Of a stretch of DNA of 64,000 nt, positions 27,751 to 35,998 are shown in pieces. The position numbers and the translations under genes were made by a program. The notes below the pieces were generated by a model, which saw only the letters and a program-made list of their open reading frames with translations, had not been told where the DNA came from and did no database searches. This DNA is from Gemmatimonadaceae bacterium. Lineage in GTDB: Bacteria; Gemmatimonadota; Gemmatimonadetes; Gemmatimonadales; Gemmatimonadaceae. How positions within the stretch are numbered: position 1 is the first letter of the stretch; each line of letters opens with the position of its first letter. The stretch covers positions 248,001-312,000 of the forward strand of contig JABAQJ010000007.1 in assembly GCA_019186945.1 (NCBI GenBank), written 5' to 3'.

Positions 27751-29115
27751 CTACTCGAGGGCCAGGATGGTGAAATGGGCGTTGGTCGGTACGCCGCTGT
27801 ACCGATCGTAGCAGAAGACGTGGACCGTAAGATCTGCTCCATCGTTCACGGCATTCTCGCCGGACACGGCACAGGATACGCGACCGGAGGCATACGGGGA
27901 CACCTGGATCGTGTGGCGCTCCCCCAACAGCGTGCCGAATCCCGGAAAGCGAACGCTGTAGGATCCGTTTGCCACTCCATCGCGTGCCACCGCTACCTGC
28001 CGCCCGTTCGACATGCGCTGGTACGTAAGCGATGGCACGTATTCGCTGCCTAACGGGGGATTCGGGACGGACGCCCAGGCGAAACCGTACTTCCGGCCCG
28101 GACGGCCGCCTTCGATGAGCTGCATCGCGAACCGCCTATCCGCGGTTGCATCCGGGCCCACGCAACTTGCCCCCGCGGAGTTTCCATAGCTCCAGCTTCC
28201 CAGGACGCACGTGGCCGCCGGATTACCGAACGTGGTGATGAAGTAGTTCTCGGGGACGAGCGCGCGTGGGTTGTTGACATCTACGCGGTACGATCCGCTG
28301 GCCGCCCGGCTGATCGCGATCGCGTGGCCGGAGCTGTTGAAAACCGCGGACGCCGAAGGCGTGTTCGACTGCGAAGAATCCGCGTTGTAAATGAAGCTGT
28401 GGCGGCCTTCGAGCGAGCCGCCACCGATTACCAGCAGCGCGAAGGATCCCGCCGTCTTGCGATTGTCGACGCCGTAGCAGGACACGGAGACCTCCAGATC
28501 CCTGCGGTTTGCGGCCGTCCACCAATCGTTGACGTGGCAGTGCGTCGCCATGCCCCCTGACCTCATCGACAACATCACCGTTTCCCGCCAAGACGAGTCC
28601 GCGCGCGCCAACCGATCGAAGACTACGCTGTAGTCGCCGAGTGTCGGATGCGCGACAGAGATGCCACCGCCGGTTGCGTTCTCCGATGCGTTTGGCAAGG
28701 ACGGCCCGCTCGCGGGAGCGTCGTGCGCCACGACGGTGTAGGCGAGGCGTCGTTCCTTTCGCGTCAGCACGGCCGACGTCGTCACAGCCGCAACCTTGCC
28801 GTCCACGCTCGCGGTAATCGCGACAGTGCCGTGTCCCACGACTGTCACCCGCCCTGTTGCGGAAACGCTGGCAACGAGGCTGTCGGACGACGTCCAGACG
28901 ATGGGACGCGCCGTGACGGGTGTGTGACGCGCGTCCCATGCGGTTGCCGTCAGCTGCGCCACGTCACCGGCGACCATTTGCGCCGGGAGCGGGGAGACGA
29001 TGACGGACGCCACGGCTGGTTGCGGCGAAACCACCTCATCGCTCGTACCAGCGCACGCGAAAAGCACGGGAAGCACGAGCATTGTCACGCCCGTCTTGCC
29101 CAACCGGTTCTTCAT
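27751..29115 (-). CDS. Ig-like (BIG2-type) domain lipoprotein
   Basis: A lipoprotein signal ends VLFACAGT. Residues ~35-115 form a bacterial Ig-like group 2 domain (VASVIVSPLPAQMVAGDVAQLTATAWDA, VWTSSDSLVASVSATGRVTVVGHGTVAITAS). The remaining ~330 residues contain repeated beta units each with a Cys and ending like 'sYsV.fp' (GDYSVVFDRLA, GSYRVDVNNPRA, GSYSVRFPGFG), suggesting three or four related modules of an unknown sandwich type. It is surface or periplasmic; function unknown. A TTA codon lies in a CGTTAGG motif (28049). Confidence 0.75.
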   Translation of the reverse strand: MKNRLGKTGVTMLVLPVLFACAGTSDEVVSPQPAVASVIVSPLPAQMVAGDVAQLTATAWDARHTPVTARPIVWTSSDSLVASVSATGRVTVVGHGTVAITASVDGKVAAVTTSAVLTRKERRLAYTVVAHDAPASGPSLPNASENATGGGISVAHPTLGDYSVVFDRLARADSSWRETVMLSMRSGGMATHCHVNDWWTAANRRDLEVSVSCYGVDNRKTAGSFALLVIGGGSLEGRHSFIYNADSSQSNTPSASAVFNSSGHAIAISRAASGSYRVDVNNPRALVPENYFITTFGNPAATCVLGSWSYGNSAGASCVGPDATADRRFAMQLIEGGRPGRKYGFAWASVPNPPLGSEYVPSLTYQRMSNGRQVAVARDGVANGSYSVRFPGFGTLLGERHTIQVSPYASGRVSCAVSGENAVNDGADLTVHVFCYDRYSGVPTNAHFTILALE

Positions 29116-29461
29116 CGTTCCAACTCCGGAGATGCCAGATGGACCTCATGGCAGAGGATCGACCTGACCGGCGATGTACTTGAGGAAAACCATCTCCACC
29201 CGGGCGAAAGACGAGGGGGAGAGGAGGCCTGTTGAGCGCGCGCCTGTCGCGACAGCGTTGGAGCGTCCCACCTACAGCGAGGGCTGGGTGACGGTGGTCA
29301 CGGGTTCGTCGCGAACCAGCATTCCTTGATCGCACCGCGGACGAACGACGCCGTCGTATCCGCTTTCGCTTCCTGGCTTCCAAGCGGCCCCACCGGCAGC
29401 GGATCGCTGTCGATGGAGCCGGAGCGCCCCTGCGTCCGGATGTAGCTGCCGGATGTCCGCG
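29116..29461. other. 346-base gap with no supported gene
   Basis: Between the Ig-like lipoprotein gene and the E1 gene. A short palindrome TGTCGCGACA lies near 29246. On the minus strand directly after the E1 stop a frame without a start codon reads a protein-like tail of about 50 residues ending GAIKECWFATNP (stop at 29298); it may be a gene remnant but cannot be supported further. Confidence 0.4.
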
Positions 29462-31570
29462 CTAGAACTTCACGATCTCGAGGATGGCGTTTCGGAAGTC
29501 CTCCACCTGAGGCAGGATTGCGTCCTCGAGTCGGGGCGCATAACCCACGAACGTATCGGTGGATGCAACACGTTTGACGGGTGCGTCGAGCCATGGAAAG
29601 CAGTCGTCCGCGATGCGCGCGGCGATTTCCGCTCCGTAACCCCAGGAGATAGCGTCTTCGTATCCGACGATCACCCGATTGGTCTTTTTCACGCTGGCGT
29701 ACACGGTCTCCTGGTCCCATGGCGACAGCGATCGAAGGTCGATGACCTCGGCGCTGATTCCTTCTTCCGCCAACTGGTTCGCTGCCGCGAACGCTCGCTG
29801 TACGGTCGCACCGTACGTTACGATCGTCACGTCGGCGCCCTCACGAACGACCTTCGCCTTCCCGAACGGAATCATGAAGTTCGGGCCGGGGTAGGCCGCC
29901 TTGTTGTAGGTCTGGCGGTAGAGGTGCTTGTGTTCAAGGAAGATCACGGGATCGTCACAGCGGATCGCCGTGCGAAGCAGGCCGTTGGCGTCGAGCGCGG
30001 TTGCCGGGCACACCACGCGCAGTCCTGGGTTATGCGTGAACAGCGCTGCGCCGGTTTGCGAATGGTACAACGCACCTCGGATGTAGCCGCCGTACGTGGT
30101 ACGCACGACGACAGGCGCCGAGAACATGTTGTTCGATCGCCACCGCATCGTCGCCAGCTCGTCGCGCAGCTGCATGTACGCCGGCCAGATGTAGTCGAAG
30201 AACTGAATCTCCACGACGGGCTTGAATCCGCGCTGGGCAAGCCCAATGGCCCGACCCACGATATTGGCTTCGGCGAGCGGCGAGTTGTAGACGCGCGCCG
30301 AGCCGAACTCTTTCTGCAATCCCCACGTGACCTTGAATACGCCGCCCTTGCCCTTGACCTTGCCGAGGTAGGCCTCGCGCGACACGTCCGCCACATCCTC
30401 GCCGAAAATGAGGATGCGTGGATCGCGGCGCATCTCGTCGCGCATGCAGACGTTAAGGAGATCGACCATGGTGGTCTCATTCCCGGAGAACTGCGGATCG
30501 TCCTCGGTGTCGAAGCTGTCGCTCGTGGGATCGACGTCGGGCGAATAGACGGCGAAGTGGACGGTCTCCGGGCCGGGCTGTTCCTTGCCGAGTGCATCGT
30601 CGACGGCGGCCTGGGCAACAGCGTCGACATCGGCAGCCACGGCGTCGATCTCCGCCTGCGTGGCGTGCTTGTGATCCACCAGCCACTTCGGGAAGACGAC
30701 GATCGGGTCTCGCGCTGCCTCGGCCTCGCGCTCTTCGGCAGGCTTGTAGAGGATCTCGTCGTCGGATAGCGAGTGCGAGTACGGCCGGATCACATGTGCA
30801 TGAACGAGGGCCGGTCCCTTGCGGGCGCGAGCGTGCGCGACCGCTTTCCGCATCGCACCCAGACTGGCGACGAAGTCGCAGCCGTCGACCTCGTGGACGT
30901 CCAGGTTGGGGAATCCCGTGAGCAGCTTCGAGATCGAACCGCCCGCCGTATTGACTTCGACCGGGACGGAAATCGCGTATCCGTTGTCCTCCACCAGGTA
31001 GACCACGGGGAGCTTCAGGTTACACGCCGTGTTGAGCGATTCCCAGAACTCGCCTTCCGATGTCGTGCCGTCGCCGGTGGAGACGTACACGACTTCGTCT
31101 CCACGGGATCCCTCCGCCAAACCGAGTTCAGTAGCCTTGAGGATGCCTTCGGCGCAGCCGACGGCCTGGAGGAATTGCGTTCCGGTGGGAGAGGACTTGG
31201 AGACGACGTTGAGCGTCTTGTGCCCCCAGTGGCTCGGCATCTGGCGTCCGCCCGAATTGGGATCTTCGGCAGCCCCAACGGCGGAATAGAGCATTTCCTC
31301 CGGCGTCATCCCTAACGAGAGGCAGAGGGCACGGTCCCGGTAGTACGCGTAGAACCAGTCGTAGCCAGGCTTGAGGACGCAGCCGGCGGCGGCCAGGACC
31401 GCTTCGTGACCGGCTCCGGAAATCTGGAAGAAGATCTTGTTCTGTCGCTTGAGCTGGATTTCCCGGTCATCGAGACGTCGGGAAAGCAGCATGGTGCGAT
31501 ACGCGGCAAGGAGCTGTTCGCGGCTCAGGCCGGCGGCTCCCTTCGGTTCGGACTTGGCGGACGTGGCCAT
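29462..31570 (-). CDS. 2-oxo acid dehydrogenase E1, fused alpha and beta subunits
   Basis: The first ~330 residues are an E1-alpha domain with the thiamine diphosphate motif [17 protein letters not shown]...EDNGYAI and the AYYRDRAL loop. After an acidic linker (~residues 335-375) the second half is E1-beta ([78 protein letters not shown]). The fused layout is known for branched-chain/pyruvate dehydrogenase E1 proteins in several environmental phyla. It decarboxylates a 2-oxo acid and transfers the acyl group to an E2 lipoyl domain not present in this window. Pyruvate versus branched-chain specificity cannot be told. A TTA codon lies in a CGTTAGG motif (31311). Confidence 0.88.
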   Translation of the reverse strand: MATSAKSEPKGAAGLSREQLLAAYRTMLLSRRLDDREIQLKRQNKIFFQISGAGHEAVLAAAGCVLKPGYDWFYAYYRDRALCLSLGMTPEEMLYSAVGAAEDPNSGGRQMPSHWGHKTLNVVSKSSPTGTQFLQAVGCAEGILKATELGLAEGSRGDEVVYVSTGDGTTSEGEFWESLNTACNLKLPVVYLVEDNGYAISVPVEVNTAGGSISKLLTGFPNLDVHEVDGCDFVASLGAMRKAVAHARARKGPALVHAHVIRPYSHSLSDDEILYKPAEEREAEAARDPIVVFPKWLVDHKHATQAEIDAVAADVDAVAQAAVDDALGKEQPGPETVHFAVYSPDVDPTSDSFDTEDDPQFSGNETTMVDLLNVCMRDEMRRDPRILIFGEDVADVSREAYLGKVKGKGGVFKVTWGLQKEFGSARVYNSPLAEANIVGRAIGLAQRGFKPVVEIQFFDYIWPAYMQLRDELATMRWRSNNMFSAPVVVRTTYGGYIRGALYHSQTGAALFTHNPGLRVVCPATALDANGLLRTAIRCDDPVIFLEHKHLYRQTYNKAAYPGPNFMIPFGKAKVVREGADVTIVTYGATVQRAFAAANQLAEEGISAEVIDLRSLSPWDQETVYASVKKTNRVIVGYEDAISWGYGAEIAARIADDCFPWLDAPVKRVASTDTFVGYAPRLEDAILPQVEDFRNAILEIVKF

Positions 31571-31741
31571 CGCTCTGGCAGGTCGGAGGCATCGGGGGAG
31601 GTACGGGCGAAAGATAGCGCTGGCTCACGACTGCGACGACTGCACTGGGTGGCCAGGGGATGATGCGGTCGTCCTTTCGGCCGAGGGCATGTGCGGCGAT
31701 GCGGCGCCAACCTGTTGCTTACGCGCACCGGAGGCGTGCAG

Positions 31742-31770
31742 TTGACATCGCGGCGTACCCGGTGAATACA
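31742..31770 (+). promoter_or_regulatory. Candidate promoter of the HIT gene
   Basis: A perfect -35 TTGACA (31742-31747) is followed after 17 bases by AATACA (31765-31770), a poor -10 (3 of 6 matches), 72 bases before the HIT start codon. The region lies between divergently oriented genes. Confidence 0.4.
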
Positions 31771-31841
31771 GAAGGCGAGCGCCATCGATCGCCGTGGCAC
31801 CACGGATGCATCGTGGCGATTTCCCGCGAGGAAGCGACGAC

Positions 31842-32315
31842 ATGACGCGTTCGGATACGCATTGCATCTTCTGCAACCTGATCCATGGTGCGGGGGAGGC
31901 GTCCATCTGTTACGAGGACGCAGACGCGATCGCCCTGATGGACATTCAGCCCGTGAATGCCGGCCATGTACTGGTCGTTCCGAGGGAGCATTTCGAGTCC
32001 CTGAACGACATTCCCGGCGAGCTGGCGATGCACCTGTTCGGGGTAGCGTTGCGGCTGGGGCCGATCGTTCGCCGGATAGTCGACTGCGAAGACCTGAACA
32101 TCGTGGTGAACAGCGGCGAAGCGGCTGGGCAGAACGTGTTCCACTACCACGTGCACCTGATTCCTCGTAAGGCGGGGGACGGTTTCGACATTCCGCTTCC
32201 GTTCGGTGCATCCGAAATGCCGGACCGCACGTTCCTGGATGCTACAGCGGCGCGAATCATTGCAGGGCTTCGGGATCCTGCCCGGAGCACAGGCCCCCGC
32301 GTAACCGTACGTTAG
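31842..32315 (+). CDS. HIT-family nucleotide hydrolase/transferase
   Basis: The histidine triad is in HYHVHLIPR (H-x-H-x-H) near residue 105, and an N-terminal CIFC zinc-type pair is present (HCIFCNLIHG). GHVLVVPREHFESLNDIP and NIVVNSGEAAGQNVFHYH are typical of the HINT branch, which hydrolyses adenosine phosphoramidates or dinucleoside polyphosphates. ATG 31842 was chosen as it starts a normal-length HIT protein and has GGAAGCG upstream; an in-frame ATG at 31794 is less likely. Confidence 0.9.
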   Translation: MTRSDTHCIFCNLIHGAGEASICYEDADAIALMDIQPVNAGHVLVVPREHFESLNDIPGELAMHLFGVALRLGPIVRRIVDCEDLNIVVNSGEAAGQNVFHYHVHLIPRKAGDGFDIPLPFGASEMPDRTFLDATAARIIAGLRDPARSTGPRVTVR

Positions 32316-32543
32316 TAGTCGAGCGCGGGATCCTCGTCGGTAGCGGTGCTGGTTAGGCTCCACCGTACGCGCTCGCGATTGGGGCTTGCGGAATCCGGAG
32401 TCATGGTGAATTGATAGGCAGCGGCGCGCTCGCGCCGCACGCGACCCGGAGGCCGATGACCGCACGTCGAATGCACGACGCGGAACGGCGGGTGCCGCAG
32501 CCAGGAGCGCGGCGCCACCTCCCTGGTCCCTCTGACGACAGAT

Positions 32544-32584
32544 ACCCCGCCCGGGCATTCGCCCAAGGCGGGGTGTCTGCTTTT
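32544..32584 (+). terminator. Hairpin with TTTT just upstream of the HNH gene
   Basis: An 8-bp outer stem (32544-32551 with 32567-32574), an inner GGGC/GCCC pair and TTTT at 32581-32584. It ends 13 bases before the HNH ATG, so it may terminate upstream transcription or regulate the HNH message. Confidence 0.6.
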
Positions 32585-32597
32585 CAAGCGAGGGGAA

Positions 32598-33002
32598 ATG
32601 CCACGACGTGGTCTTGCCCGCGACTCGTTGGCGCGCCGTGCTCGGCCCGCACGCCTGGTTCGCGCCTGTCAGCAGGTTGCCTTGAGGAGTGGCAAGCGCG
32701 CCCTTCGCGTCGCGGCACTCCGGGACTGCGGACGTCGCTGCGTCTATTGCGCGAAGCCGTTGGCGCCTGAGACGGCTACACTCGACCACGTCCACCCACT
32801 CGCCCACGGCGGTTCCCACTTGCCGGGGAACCTCGTGACCGCGTGCGGTCCCTGCAACCGCCTGAAAGGGAACCTGATGCCTTACGAGTTCTTCGCCCGG
32901 AATCCGTGGGCAGGAGCGAATTTCATGCGTTATGCACGAGCCGTGCATCGGGGACTGAAGCGCGGCGCTCGGCGTGCCGTCAGCCTCGCCATGGCTGCCT
33001 GA
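32598..33002 (+). CDS. HNH endonuclease
   Basis: A basic 134-residue protein with the HNH core: CVYCAKPL (zinc Cys pair), TLDHVHPLAHGGSHLPGNLVTACGPCNRLKG (His-Asn-His and second Cys pair). The N-terminus is Arg-rich. HNH proteins of this size cut DNA and occur in both housekeeping and mobile settings; nothing next to it decides. GAGGGGAA lies directly before the ATG. A hairpin sits immediately upstream. It is followed 40 bases later by the stop of a convergent gene. Confidence 0.85.
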   Translation: MPRRGLARDSLARRARPARLVRACQQVALRSGKRALRVAALRDCGRRCVYCAKPLAPETATLDHVHPLAHGGSHLPGNLVTACGPCNRLKGNLMPYEFFARNPWAGANFMRYARAVHRGLKRGARRAVSLAMAA

Positions 33003-33040
33003 CGCGCGCGAGGAGCCCCGACAACGTCTTGGCCTGGCGC

Positions 33041-35314
33041 CTATCGACCTGACGGCTCCACCGGCAACCCCAGCGTATGTGCGAAGAACGACAGCGCCAT
33101 CGCAGCGTTCCCCACACGCTGGCTGAACGGAGCGCCGATTCCGTGACCGGCATCGCTCCGCGTCAGCAACAGCACGGGCCCGCGCGACGATGCAGCCTGC
33201 AACGCTGCAGTGAACTTCCGCGACTGCCAGGATGCCACGCGCGGATCGTTGAGCCCTGTTTCCATCAGGATCGGCGGATACGCGATTCCGGCCTTCACAT
33301 GGTGCAGTGGCGAGTAGGCCAGCAAGGCCCTGAACTCGGCGGAGTCGCTCGTTGCGCCGTACTCGGCCGTGTTGTATGCGCCGTTGGGGAACGTCTCGTG
33401 CCGCAGCATGTCGTAGATCCCGACGAAGCTGACGACGGCGCCGTACGATTCCGGATGCTGCGTCATCGCAGCACCCACCAGCAGGCCGCCGTTGCTGCCG
33501 CCGGTAATCCCGAGTCTGGCCGGCGCAGTCCATTTCTGCCTCACGAGTTCGTCGGCGGCCGCCTGGAAATCGTCGAAGCTGTGCTGCTTCGTGGTTTTCA
33601 TACCACCCTGGTGCCATCCCTCGCCAAAGCTGCTACCTCCACGGATATCCGCGTATGCGAGGATGCCGCCACGTTCGAGCCATGCCAATGATGTCCCCAC
33701 AAATCGCGGACCGTACGCATTGCGAAAACCGCCATATCCTGTAAGAATCGTCGGCGCCGTCCCATCCTGCCGCCTTCCTGCCATCGCGACTACCGCGACC
33801 GGTACCTTGGTGCCGTCGCGAGACACGGCGTCGAAGCGATGGACAACCACGTTGCTGTAGTCGCCAGGCGCGGTTACCCCAAAGACAGGTCGAACGGCGC
33901 CGCTACGACCGTCGTACCGCACCCAGCGCGTCGGTATCGTCCAGCCGCTGTATGTGATCAGGGCGTCGCTCGATGCCGCTGACGACGCAATCGAACCGAC
34001 AGCGATTCCGCTATCCGGCAGGTTCACCACACGCACGAGGTTCGCCGAATCACCCGACACCTCGAAGTGCTCGATGCGGGAGTCCATGCCGTGCGTCCGG
34101 ATCAGGAGGACTCCACCGGCGATGGCGTCGATCCGCTGGATGGCCCAATCCGTTTGGGGAAGGATCTCGACAACGGACCCGCCTTGCTCCACACGAACGA
34201 CCCGACCGCGCGGCGTCCCGCTGGTGGCAATCAGCAGCAGTCGCTCGCCAGCATAGCTTCCCGTCGTTACGCCGGCGTCCGGTCGCAACACGTGTCGCCA
34301 CGTACCGGCAGACCGCACGAAGACATCGGCAAAACTGCCGTCGCCGGTGTAGACCAGGGCCGCTGTCTCCCTGCCGCTGCCCGATGTCAACAATGCCCAT
34401 CCGGCAATGCGCGAGAAGCCCTGTCCGAGTTCCGGTGTGGCGCCGCCAGCTGCACCAAGCCGATAGTGAAAAATACTGACGTCGTACTCTTCGACACTCT
34501 GGCCCGCGGCGGGTACGGGGAATCGGGCGAAAGAAATGCCGCGCTCGTCGGCGTCCCAGGCCACAGCCGGCGCGGACGTACCGCCGCCCGCGTACGGCAG
34601 CGAGTCCGGGAGTGCGACGCCGCTCCGGGTGTCCACGAACCGCAGGGTCGCGAGTTCATTGCCATCGGCGGCCGTCGCGTAGGCGAGAAGACGACCCGAA
34701 GGGCTGGGCCAGTAGCCGGTTATCGCGATCCGGCCTCCCGCTGCATTCACGTCGACCAGCACCCGATCCCGCCCCGACGGCCAGGGCTGCTCAACCAACA
34801 CCGGCTGCGGTGCCGGCGGAGCGCTACGAAGGAAGAAGAGCGTCGTGCCGACGATCGATGGGGACTGCCGGTCTGGTGACGTCATCGCGAGTTCAGCCAC
34901 TCGTGTGGCGATCGCCTCGCTTCCCTCATACGAGGCCAACACAGAGTCCGTGAAGTTGTTCTGAACGCGGATCCACTCCTGGACTTCAGGCGACGTTCCG
35001 TCCTCCAGCCAGCGGTATGGATCCTCCACGCGCTTGTCATGGAACACGGAGCCCGTAGTGTCGGTTCGAGTCTTCCCCGGAGAAATCGCACCGGCGCCTC
35101 GATCACAGGCCGCGAAAAGTGCGAGCACAGCGAAGGTCACCCCAGAGCGCCGCACTCGGCGCGCTCGAAATTCGCCGATCGTCTTCGCAGCGCAGACACA
35201 GTGGCTCACGGTTGGATCCTTGACGAGGGCGGTGAGAGCGGTTCGAGGCGTAGCGTGCGCGGGCTGCCGGTCGCAGGGAAGATATCTGTAACTGGCGTTC
35301 GCGGCATCATCCAT
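33041..35314 (-). CDS. Prolyl oligopeptidase family serine peptidase (lipoprotein)
   Basis: The N-terminal lipobox (VLALFAACDRG) suggests export and anchoring. PYRWLEDGTSPEVQEWIRVQNNFT is the S9A N-terminal signature, followed by a seven-bladed propeller and an alpha/beta-hydrolase domain with the nucleophile in GITGGSNGGLLVG, Asp in METGLNDPRV and His in DAGHGIG. It cuts short Pro-containing peptides outside the cytoplasm. The start is uncertain: the long form at 35314 puts ~60 residues before the signal; GTG codons at residues 36 (35207-35209) or 54 fit a normal signal peptide better. Confidence 0.88.
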   Translation of the reverse strand: MDDAANASYRYLPCDRQPAHATPRTALTALVKDPTVSHCVCAAKTIGEFRARRVRRSGVTFAVLALFAACDRGAGAISPGKTRTDTTGSVFHDKRVEDPYRWLEDGTSPEVQEWIRVQNNFTDSVLASYEGSEAIATRVAELAMTSPDRQSPSIVGTTLFFLRSAPPAPQPVLVEQPWPSGRDRVLVDVNAAGGRIAITGYWPSPSGRLLAYATAADGNELATLRFVDTRSGVALPDSLPYAGGGTSAPAVAWDADERGISFARFPVPAAGQSVEEYDVSIFHYRLGAAGGATPELGQGFSRIAGWALLTSGSGRETAALVYTGDGSFADVFVRSAGTWRHVLRPDAGVTTGSYAGERLLLIATSGTPRGRVVRVEQGGSVVEILPQTDWAIQRIDAIAGGVLLIRTHGMDSRIEHFEVSGDSANLVRVVNLPDSGIAVGSIASSAASSDALITYSGWTIPTRWVRYDGRSGAVRPVFGVTAPGDYSNVVVHRFDAVSRDGTKVPVAVVAMAGRRQDGTAPTILTGYGGFRNAYGPRFVGTSLAWLERGGILAYADIRGGSSFGEGWHQGGMKTTKQHSFDDFQAAADELVRQKWTAPARLGITGGSNGGLLVGAAMTQHPESYGAVVSFVGIYDMLRHETFPNGAYNTAEYGATSDSAEFRALLAYSPLHHVKAGIAYPPILMETGLNDPRVASWQSRKFTAALQAASSRGPVLLLTRSDAGHGIGAPFSQRVGNAAMALSFFAHTLGLPVEPSGR

Positions 35315-35457
35315 GCGCGCGCTGCTGTGTCAGGAGCGAGTGGAAGCCTCGAGTCATGGCGACAAGTCGCACGCATCGGGCAGGGGAGCGTCAGCAAGGG
35401 CGCCAGCGTCAGCGACGAATGAGGCCCGGGGCGAACACCGATGCCTGGCAGGCTCTC

Positions 35458-35781
35458 TCATACGTCAGCTCGAGTGAACCGCACGAAAAGCTCAACCGGG
35501 ACTGTCTGCTCCCCTCGGCGTTCGGTCCCGATATCGAGACCGTCCAGCGCCAGAGCGGTACCGTCGTTCGTCGTCAGCTCAAACCGAAGAGCGTTTCGTG
35601 CCTGCTCGAAGCGTTCGGCGGCCCCTGGCGCTATCTCGCTCTTGAGGTCGAAGACCGGCTCGATGAGTTCCCAGCCCAGTCCGGGCCGAAAGGGTCCGCG
35701 CCACAGGCCGAGCACGGCATCGCGCACCGTCAGGTCCGCATGCCCAACGATGACGCCGTGAAGCTTGAGGATGACATGCAT
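35458..35781 (-). CDS. Small protein of unknown function (107 aa)
   Basis: The frame reads MHVILKLHGVIVGHADLTVR and GPFRPGLGWELIEPVFDLKSEI, with a good alternation of beta strands and normal residue composition, and ends LFVRFTRADV. This looks like a compact alpha/beta protein rather than random GC-rich frame. No family is recognised. It has no strong ribosome site and lies alone between the peptidase gene and the restriction island, so it may be the last chromosomal gene before the island. Confidence 0.55.
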   Translation of the reverse strand: MHVILKLHGVIVGHADLTVRDAVLGLWRGPFRPGLGWELIEPVFDLKSEIAPGAAERFEQARNALRFELTTNDGTALALDGLDIGTERRGEQTVPVELFVRFTRADV

Positions 35782-35998
35782 GGGATGCCGGGCGTGGCGC
35801 GCCAGGTGACGTCTGAAAAGGCGAGTATTGCTTCAGGGGGTGCTAGTGTTGGGTCTTGCCGTCCCGAGTGCACCTTATGCCCGGGAGTCGTGATGGGACA
35901 ATAGCGGACGTTCGCCGAGTTGGCCTTGAATAGCGAAGAAGACGTTGGCACGCCGCGAGCGCCTCACGGCTAGCCGTCACCGCTGCGGCACTATCCAT

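Noticed and set aside
29298-29461. Protein-like minus-strand tail after the E1 stop, ending GAIKECWFATNP
   Set aside because: No start codon follows the E1 stop in that frame; cannot be distinguished from a random open GC-rich frame.
32312-32587. Minus-strand open frame ending VRWSLTSTATDEDPALDY, convergent with the HIT gene
   Set aside because: Overlaps the hairpin before the HNH gene, has no ribosome site and an Arg/Pro-rich N-terminal half; too weak to call.
35782-35998. Attachment site or tRNA at the left edge of the island
   Set aside because: No tRNA-like fold and no direct repeat shared with the right edge (48967-49102) was found by eye.
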